From: Perkinsus chesapeaki | Lineage: Eukaryota > Perkinsozoa > Perkinsida > Perkinsidae | Assembly (NCBI GenBank): GCA_013115145.1 | Contig: JAAPAO010000269.1 | Span: forward strand, 1-44,614 | DNA: 44,614 nt | Direction: 5' to 3' | In this document: positions 31,917 to 40,005 of the stretch, piece by piece | Layout of the letters: every line of letters starts with the position of its first letter | Numbering within the stretch: position 1 is the stretch's first letter | Position numbers and translations under genes: made by a program | Notes under the pieces: model-generated | Told to the model about the DNA's origin: nothing | The model's database searches: none | The model's input: only the letters and a program-made list of their open reading frames with translations

Positions 31917-34690
31917 TTATCGGCCTCGAGATGCTTGTTGGTGTTGATACTGATTCTGCCCACCACCGCCGGCATGTCGTTGACCCTGTTGACGTCCCTG
32001 ATTCTGATGGGGCTGATGAGCTGAGGGCGATTGAACATAAAAATTAGACGACTGCTGCTGCTACGTACTTATGACTGCGTTGGGATTCTGTATCAGTTTT
32101 TCTACTGCAGAAGCGATATGCTTTCCATATGTTACTTTACGAAGGTTCGGCAAGTCCGTCTGAAAACCATATAGATAACAACCATTATTGCTCGCGACAT
32201 ATCTTTGTCAACTACCTTTAGCATGTTGACAAGATGCTCCCTGCTGGTGCCTTGAGACAACTCCAAACACCTAAACAGCAACATGCCAACGCATTCCATC
32301 CGTACTGCAGTCGAGTACCTTTGCACGACATAATTGCCAAACTTATCAACTGTCATGGCGTGCAGAGGAGCGTCGGGGCCGGCTGAGCCTATTACTGCAC
32401 CAATAACCTCATCTTGATTCTGCCGACTCCCGCACACCAACGCCTACAATATCATCCGCTTCGCTCCGCTCAGCTCGTGAGTTTTGTATTACCTTTTCTA
32501 CAACATTACTGGCAAACTTATGGCACCCGTACTGTTGGATATTTGCGGCCACTTCGTTGACAACTGCATTCTTGAACTGAGTCGGACCATGTTCAACAAC
32601 ATGCTGAACGACATAGTTGCCGTATCTGATAGGAGCCTTCCTCTCCACCGCAGACGAGGGTGGCCGCCGCCTACTGGTCCTGCGAGAGCATCCAAAGGTT
32701 CTGGACGACTTCCTGCATTAAGGGCTGCGACATCTCTGCTGGGAGACGTTCGATTAATCTCTGAACCTGATAAGCCGGCATTAGGTCCCCGAGGGGAGGG
32801 AAAGCAGCTGCTTACCACACGACAGCCGTAGCAGTGCAGAGACATACGTGTTACGTTCCCACGGAATTCATCAACCTGTTTGGAAAGCATGGCTCATGAA
32901 TGTTACGGCGAGAATGGGCTACAATGAATCCCAGAGTTTGGGTCGGGAGCGTCTCAATGCACTTCTGAATGACATGATTGCCATTCTGGTCCTCAACACA
33001 CTCGACAACATGGCCCTTTAGTTCATTTACTATCAAAACCTGAACACCGAAAGCAACTAGTCGTTACGGCACAGACGATCAACAACCGTTTGGAAACCGC
33101 AAGGTCGCGGGTTCGATCCTACGGGTACTACCTGCTGTTCAGCATTAACATTCTCGAGGACCTTCTGGACAACTCTGCAGCCGTACATATGAAATGACAG
33201 GCGCAGTATGTCCCCTAGCAACTGCTCAGATAAGATGACCTGAGACATTTGTCCAGAAATCGCTCGGATGTTTCGATCCGCTACGATGTGCTCCTCCGGC
33301 AGGTAATCAAAAAGTTTCTGAATAACATAATTCCCAAACGGATCGGTGGTGAGCTGTTGAGCACTGCTCAGGACGGCCAAGAATACATCGTGACGTTCAG
33401 ACGGCGTGGCGGTCTCCAGAGCATTTTGTAAGAATCTGTCGGGTGATATATGTTTACCGTACCAGCGGGGGCAGTCGCCTACCTGGAGCCATACTGGTCC
33501 ATGGCCAGCTCCACGGCATCACCAGCCACATCTCCAAGTTTCATGCCCGGGGGCAGCTGTCCCCCGCGAGCTCTAAGTTGGGCAAGGATATCTAATGAGA
33601 GTATCAAGTGCATGCTTGAAGTTGGCAAGCTATTGTACTTTGAGCGTGCGTGCTGCCACCCTCTGGCACTTGCATACTTCCGCCGCGGGACTGGCGAGAA
33701 GGTCTCTACATTTGGAAAGATGCGGTACGGCGAGGCATTAAACTAGAACCTTTTGCTGTTGCTGGCGAGGGCCTCCTCTGCGTTGCTCTTGTCCATCCCA
33801 GCTTCCTTGTCTGTACCTAACCACCATCAACACTCCTCGCCGGGCTCGGATGACTGAGGCCTACGCCCCTTGAGCCTCCTGTTGTTGCATGAAGACCTGT
33901 GGGGCTCTGACGCCAGCTTGGGGCTGGGCTGCGCTTTGAGGGGGAGTTGTTCCCGGAACAGGCACCTGCGAAGATCTCCTGGCCCCACAGACGAGCCTTG
34001 CCCTACCACTCTAACTTGTTGATCAGACTGCGGGACACTGCCTTTCACTGGAGGGGTCCACACCCCAGTAGAGCCGTTTCCAGTGGACTGTGTCTGCTGT
34101 TGGGGAGCTCCTGTCTGATAGCCACTTTGAGAGAAGTACCTGTGGACGGTAGAAGCGCCGTGAAATCTGAGTAATGCGTCACATTCCGCCGGTGGCTCCG
34201 AGCAGCCCTCCCTGATTGGCCGGTCCCGAATCTGCTGCCGGTGGAGGGGCCATAAACGGGAAGAACCTCGGCATGATAGGAGCGGGTTGCTGACCGTCCT
34301 TGGCCGCCTGAGCCTGGCCGAAGTTGACATCGTAGGAGTAGCTCGGGCTGGGGGTCTTCGGGATCAGTTCCCTCAGTCTGGAGGCAACAATAAAAACCGC
34401 TAACTCAGCGTTATCACTTTCTTTGCTGAACTGTATAGTCTCCAGCCGGGCTCGCTTCCCAGGTGTCAGCGTCCTCGGCGTTGTCGTTGTTACCAGGGCC
34501 GACTTGGCGGATACCTGTGGATGCAGTAATAGCAGTGTTTTCGGGGAGGGAGGATACCAGGCACAAAGAGCTTAGACTGCTGCTGCTGTTCAGCTCCTAC
34601 GGCGGTGGGGGAGCCTGGGGGAGCTGGATCAGAGGTAGGTTCAGATTTGTGGGCATTAGACTGGTTGTTGTTAGTATTGTTGTCAGTCAT
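31917..34690 (-). CDS. PUM: Pumilio/PUF RNA-binding protein
   Basis: Sequence-specific mRNA-binding repressor. Fifteen exons in coding order: 34515-34690, 34183-34377, 34007-34139, 33865-33965, 33750-33816, 33483-33703, 33132-33435, 32923-33039, 32816-32875, 32675-32766, 32438-32625, 32319-32388, 32216-32270, 32069-32159 and 31917-32020; 657 aa, all phases consistent. A Gln/Pro-rich N-terminus precedes eight PUF repeats. Their recognition helices read SRFLQ, NYVIQ, CRVVQ, NHVIQ, CRVVQ, NYVVQ, SNVVE and NYVVQ. A C-terminal cap ([17 protein letters not shown]) and a Gln-rich tail follow. A TAG that appears to end the frame at 32061-32063 lies inside a 48-nt intron (donor GTACGT). Least certain are exons 4-6, linking the tail to the first repeat. 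Confidence 0.9.
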
Positions 34691-35582
34691 AAAGGACGTA
34701 TAAGTACAGCGATGTTGTTGTTGGTATTGGAAAGTAAACCTCGATGAACGAGGGTAATGGGTAGCTATACTACAGGTAACTGAAAGAGGTATGTAATAAC
34801 AACAACTATAATCATGATAATAACAGCAACAGATGAGATAATGGTATCCTTCGCCGCAGCAGCAGTGTTGCTGCTTCCACGTATGAATAATTGACCTAAA
34901 TGCATGTAATGCAGGAAAAGGTACAGTGTTAACTGGAGCAAAGTACCTAAGGTGAAAACCTATCGATGGGTGCGGCTGCGGAATCCTCGTTAACAGTAAG
35001 CTTGGTAGTGATGATTGTGTATTAGTCTAGCAAAGTATTATTCGGCGTGATAATAATAAAGAATGACGGATGCTCCACGACCGCCTGCTCGGCTGCGAGG
35101 GTTTAGAGCTCTCCGAAGCTCCTATGGGATAACCATCGCGCTCTTTTCCCGTGGTCAGTGCCTTACTTAACCTTCAAGCTGGATATATCAACCTCAGTGT
35201 AATGTAAAATGTTATCGCTGCTCTGGTTCATCCTACCAGCCAAGCCAGCTACCCATTCCCCCCAGGACCTCATCTACGGTCCAATAACAGTGAAGTCTAT
35301 CACTATTAATGTCATAGAAATGACTTTATTAGCATCAGTAACGGCAAACCGGCTCACCTGCCTGTCAGCGTGTCTATCAGTTGCTGGGCTTCGTATTGCT
35401 GCGTTCCAAACTGCTGCCGGAATCTTGGAAGAAGCCACACGAGAAGGCCAAGAAGTATTCGCGGACATCGGCGGAGCTAGTATTAGTTGTAAGCTTTCGT
35501 ATTATGTTAAAACTGGATGTTTGTAATGTAGGCGGTCCACAACGCTTTGGTGGTGCTCATGTGCCTGATAGCGGCGAACGCT
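34691..35582. other. Upstream region of the Pumilio gene
   Basis: Contains CAA/CAG and GTT-rich simple runs just upstream of the Pumilio start and AT-rich sequence to about 35080. On both strands between 35200 and 35530 frames stay open for 60-100 codons (for example REYFLAFSCGFFQDSGSS on the minus strand), but none matches a family and they overlap each other. The likely promoter of the Pumilio gene is here. Confidence 0.4.
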
Positions 35583-36461
35583 TCAACTAGGACGAGTCGG
35601 AATTGGTGGGCACTCCATGCCTTCTCCTTTGAGATTGGATATGAAGTGTTTGATCTGGTCAATACCAACAGGCGTACTAGGGGGGGGAGTGTCAGTGCCT
35701 CGCTTACCTTTTAACGTCCAAACCTTTACCTGTAGCTCTGGACGTAGCTACTCCCGCGAACCTCTGATCCTCATTATTACCCTGGGAATCTCTGCGTTGG
35801 TGCGAGATTGTCTGTTTTTTCTATAGCAGTAAATTCAAAAAAGCAGTAAAGTCAACAGCAGTATAATAAAATAATAATGAGAAGTAAGTGTCAAGTTAAC
35901 TCGATACCTTTTAATCCTGATTTCGCCTTAAGTGGAATCAGTTTATAAAAGTGCTCGAGAAAGATGAAAGATACGCTAGTTTGAAGATAGGCAAAAAACG
36001 ATGATAGGAGGTTGTAGCAGTACTAGGGTGTCTCAGGTCTATCTCCGGATGCGTTAATCCATCACATTTGCTCCCCGGTAGCGATACTAACATCAGCGTT
36101 CACTAGTACTAATGTCAACCTACTACTGCATTTGGCGATCTGTATGGACTTTTCGGGAGCTTGGTTGGCCCTGTGCAAGCTGGTGTCACGACACCATGCT
36201 GGGGCCGATGAGGGTAAAAGGAAGTCAAGTCATGAGTATAGAAGGATGCTGCTTGTGTAATAGGGCATTGGAACCCATGGGGTGCTTGGGCAGGCTCACC
36301 TCCGCCTTGATCGTTGGTCCTGTAATAGTTGTTGGGAACGGCCACTGTGAGGCGGCTGGATAGATTTGTGTGTGCGTCCGCTTTTACCAGTTTTCCTTCG
36401 GTGGTATCGGCGACAACTGCGGGATTTGAAATTCGTAATGGCAATATGACTAGGAGCTGCA
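35583..36461 (-). CDS. Unresolved minus-strand gene, unknown function
   Basis: Pieces that look coding on the minus strand are about 36461-36160 (Pro/Tyr/His-rich, ending KSPYRSPN), 35708-35811 (NNEDQRFAGVATSRATG, then KGLDVK), and 35676 down to a TGA at 35583 (TPVGIDQIKHFISNLKGEG, then MECPPIPTRPS). The first two join in phase 0 across an intron of about 310 nt. Joining the third requires a 31-nt intron, shorter than any other here; a 50-nt alternative gives a different C-terminus. No start codon is evident upstream. The product would be low-complexity with a short C-terminal conserved-looking segment. Treat the structure as a hypothesis. Confidence 0.3.
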
Positions 36462-36535
36462 CGAAGGAGTTATTAATAGGTTTTTGGTGAATATGAGAAA
36501 GTGTGGTAGTTGTTAAGATAATAGAATAATATTAA

Positions 36536-38855
36536 ATGCATTATCAATTATCGAACGATCCATACCTTCTATTTGTAGGATTGCAACTCGTCTTTCTGTT
36601 CAGGTACCTGCCATGTAGGGTTATCCTTCCTACATATGACATAGCTCTCATCCTAGAGCAATTGTGTTATCTCGACAACCCCTTCGGTACCTGGTCGTTG
36701 CCCCCGGACTGGACGAGACCCTATATATGGTCAATGTCAGTTCTAATGGCGTTCAATGGATACTTCTGTTGGGTAGGTTTTCAATAATTTTCCGTCGGTT
36801 TTACTTTGCGGTGATTTGGGAGTCACTTGCTTAATTTGGGTAGAGAACCTTTGTGATGCCGGAGGGTGGAAAAATGATATCGTGGCTTTTTGCAAGTGAC
36901 CAGCATTTAGGGATGATCTCTTGCCTTGCCACCATGAGCATTTGTATTGTTGTAGATGCTTGTAAAGAAGGCATTCCCTGGAAGATTCCCTCAAGCTCAG
37001 ACTGGGCACCCGGGCAACGACTATGACGTACCACTCCGTGATAGGCTTGTTGGCCCATATGACCCCGCTGAGGACTATACGATAATTGAGTCACCAGGCG
37101 TAGCTGTATGATTATGGCGCACATATTTTATATCATTGTTGTACTTGAGTTATCAGTGTTGCAATATACTGGGTGTCCCAGAAGAAATGTGCTTTCTTGA
37201 ATAACTTCTTCAGGAGGGCGAATATTTCCGCGACACGTGCGGCGTTCAAAAGCTGTCGAGATTGTCTTTCTGATGCCACAATCATATTCGATGGGGTTGG
37301 TGAGGAACGCATATTCTAAAATCTCATAAGAACTGTGACAATGGTAGAGCCGAAAATTTAAGGGAGAATTGATGCTTCATAATTTTGCGGAAATTGTGGG
37401 ATTTCCCTACTGCCTGTGAGCTTCATTTGTTTTATAATGTTGAACCCCACATCGTTCCTTCATCCCACATTAGAAGTAGCAGCTGGTAGAGCTACATCGG
37501 CAGCAGCAGCAGCGAGCTCGATTGTTGGGAGATCGTCTATAAGTTCCGATGGTCACCATCAGGCTACTGGGCCGTACTGTGTTATATCGGAGCCATGTGT
37601 ACTGGGGTTAATAGCAAAGGAGGCACAAGTAGTAGAGGGTGGGTCGTGATACTGGTGATATTGCAGAGTAAATTGCAGTATGCCCCCTGCGAGGGTCGAA
37701 CCCAGGATCTTGCGGTTGTTAAACAGCCGTTGGTCCCTTTGGGGACATATGGACTATTGCTCTGTCGAGTGCTGCATCGATATTGTGTACTTTTCATATC
37801 CTGTATCAAATCCACTGACCGAACGATTAAAATTGAAAATGGCCTTCTAACGGTATGTGATTGGTAGTGGTACTTGAGGGATTGAGAAGTATTAATTTTA
37901 AAATTACGATGGAATCAGCTGAAGTAGAGGGGGTCTGATTTAGCCTTCAATTCAGCATAGAGTTGCTGCTGTATTATCAAACACGGTTTTCTCGAACACT
38001 TGTTTCGTACGGGGGTTAATAGCTGTAGAGGGAATGGGGAAAAATTGCAGTGATAAAATTGGGAATCCTGTCTTGGTTATTATGTGGTGTTGCGGTTCAT
38101 TATTTGTTCGTTATATTATATATCTATTGTGCCCTTCTATTGCGGTGCATACTCTTCCCGGTTATCAAGGTCGATGATAGAGCTATTGCGGCGCTTCCTG
38201 TTGAAATTGCCTGTTGTATGAAATTTAAGTTGAGCTCTTTTTGCGCTGTCCGCTGCCAGGAGGATGCATCCCACTCTGGTATTTATCCAATATGGTTATA
38301 TAATGAAACAAGTTAATAGATAGAGGAAGTAGAAGGCATTTCCAAGAGCAGCTTTCGAACGCCGTATTTTTACGCACTGTTGAAAAAGTATCCAAGAAAG
38401 CGCTTCTTCTGGGACACCCTATAGATTCGAGAGATTCTGCATATCCTCTTCCTTCCGCAGGCTCCCCTTCCGCGGTACACACTGGACACTCTTCTCGCCT
38501 TACAGCAGTTCAATAAGGATGAAAGGACTGCTCATTTGTTACATAATCTTAAGAGAGGTGATATCTGCTATATCTACCGGACATGGCATTCCCATTACAG
38601 GGGTCGCTATCTGCGGGTACGAGCTGCAGTGCTATCCATTCGGCTTTGCCAGCCAACCGTCGGTGAAGCGTGTGGTTGACAACTACTTGCAGGATTTCAA
38701 GGATATTAACAGGTGGAAAGAGAGGAAATTTTCGGTAAAATTTTCCATGGTTTTCCGTCCGTGTTAGGTTGCAAGCCAGCATGGGTGATGATATAAGATG
38801 GAGTCCGCAGGTGAAGGCGGTTATGAGCGGTATATTTACCCGTCATAAAGGTTAG
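36536..38855 (+). CDS. Unrecognised protein, gene interrupted by a transposon-bearing intron
   Basis: Five exons, 36536-36772, 36956-37099, 38425-38557, 38601-38712 and 38768-38855, give 237 aa with every phase matching. Introns are 183, 1325, 43 and 55 nt. The N-terminus has a hydrophobic stretch (LLFVGLQLVFLFRYLP) that might be a membrane anchor. The rest is soluble and well mixed (for example PLRDRLVGPYDPAEDYTI, PRYTLDTLLALQQF, YPFGFASQPSVKRVVDNY). I recognise no family. The phase-0 join across the 1325-nt intron and the canonical-size fourth and fifth exons argue that the exons belong together. The N-terminal exon is the least certain. Confidence 0.5.
37169..38421. mobile_element. TIR element of about 1.25 kb flanked by TA (Tc1/mariner-type ends, non-autonomous)
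   Basis: The left end CTGGGTGTCCCAGAAGAA and the right end, read inward on the other strand, TAGGGTGTCCCAGAAGAA match. Similarity runs about 38 bp (then GCTTTCTTG and ATA). A further inner inverted match, GGCGTTCAAAAGCTG at 37241 against GGCGTTCGAAAGCTG near 38363, supports longer terminal inverted repeats with indels. A TA dinucleotide borders both ends (37167-37168 and 38422-38423). No transposase-like frame is visible inside, so it is non-autonomous or decayed. It lies within the third exon-to-exon gap of the unknown gene at 36536, at the acceptor of that intron. The family assignment rests on TA flanks and size only. Confidence 0.75.
37682..37749 (-). other. tRNA-like sequence without a D-arm
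   Basis: On the minus strand TGTCCCC can pair with GGGGGCA about 55 nt downstream (one G-T pair), like an acceptor stem. Between them lie an anticodon-arm-like CGGCTGTTTAACAACCG and a T-arm with the B-box core GGTTCGACC. Only about 11 nt occupy the place of the D-arm, no A box is present, and the T-stem is imperfect. It is therefore a relic or tRNA-derived fragment rather than a gene. It sits inside the TIR element. Confidence 0.35.
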
Positions 38856-38985
38856 TTGGAGAAAAGACTGGGAAAATGATGAAGCCCTCATTCTTTACGG
38901 TGGCATGGGTTTGCTGCTTTGTAGACTGAGCGTAGTGGCTTTCTTGTACTCAAAATGAGCTTCTTGATGATGATATTCGAAACAC

Positions 38986-39260
38986 AGGAGATGCACCTGA
39001 TAAGCGCGGTAACCAGGGAACCGCGGTGTGGTTTTCGTAAAAACCGCGAAATGGTAAATCGAATTACCACCTCGCGCGATACCGCCACCAAATACGGCGT
39101 TTTCGCGGTTACCACATGACCAGTATCGCGGTAATACGCGGTTATCGCGAGGAGCGGTAAGGTAAACGCGATTACGTGGTAATCATTACCACACCCCTAC
39201 ATAAAACCGCGGTAAATATCGAAAAAGGTCGCGGTAATCGCGGTAAAACCGCGATGGAAA
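38986..39260. repeat. CGCGGTAA-rich block, left copy
   Basis: Begins AGGAGATGCACC and contains many overlapping ACCGCG / CGCGGTAA words in both orientations (for example around 39005, 39125, 39205 and 39233). The matching block at 39683-39826 is inverted relative to it and ends GGTGCATCTCC. Subterminal motif clusters behind a short terminal repeat are typical of hAT-type or similar DNA transposons. Confidence 0.7.
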
Positions 39261-39682
39261 GCAGCACAACTGCGGATCGAACTGAGGACCTTACGATTCT
39301 AAGCATAGCACTCCAGCGTATTGCACTACAGATCTGCGTTTCCAACACAACGTCTACATTTTTTATGAACATGCGCGTCTAGTCGGTTGAAGCATCCGAT
39401 TCTCAGACAAAGGGAATAAGAAGACCTGTCACGAGTTACTCGCGGAATAGCCCAGTTCGGTTCGATTTGAAAACATGCCTATATAATATAGGCTATATAT
39501 CTCGTGAGTAGAAAGCCCATGCCTCAGAGGGTCGCCGACATACGGCTAAAAGGCATCAAGGGGTGCTTAAGCGAGCATGAGACCGTTATTCTAGGAGTTC
39601 GAAGTCGTGAAAAGTTTGGCAGAACGTAGGTTTAGGAGTTATCTAGGTTGAGCATGCTGGCGTAGGAAGCAAGTGTTGGTAC

Positions 39683-39826
39683 ATCGTGGTAACCGTTGCG
39701 AAGTGAAAACCGCGTTGGGCGGTTTTCATGGTTTTCTGCTTCTTTGCGCGGTTTTCGTGAAGTGGTAAGCGGTATTCGGTTACCGCTAGCGGTTACCATA
39801 TCGCGGGTGCATCTCCAGAGAATGTA
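39683..39826. repeat. CGCGGTAA-rich block, right copy (inverted)
   Basis: Carries GCGGTTTTC and GGTTACCGC repeats and ends ATATCGCGGGTGCATCTCC. On the opposite strand this reads GGAGATGCACC followed by GGTAACCGC words, as in the left block. Between the blocks (39261-39682) lies about 420 bp with a tRNA-like fragment on the minus strand near 39270-39330 and a candidate kinase exon at 39519-39606. Confidence 0.7.
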
Positions 39827-40005
39827 CTGGTAAGTAGTAAATAGTTGAACCCGTTATCTTTTAATATTTGCTAATAATAAATATTAGTAATTTAGTATTA
39901 ATTGTTCAAGTTTGTATATATGAAGACGCCGTATCCTTTCTGCGGTGCTTATTGTGCATCTTATTTTCCGATCTGATGTGGCAATCTGAGCTGGGCTTCT
40001 AATAG

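Noticed and set aside
32061-32063. In-frame TAG at the end of the PUF domain, possible readthrough or recoded stop
   Set aside because: A 48-nt intron with a strong GTACGT donor begins just before it and rejoins the Gln-rich tail in frame.
37169-38421. Transposase gene within the TIR element
   Set aside because: No frame inside is longer than about 90 codons and none shows a DDE-like pattern; the element is non-autonomous or decayed.
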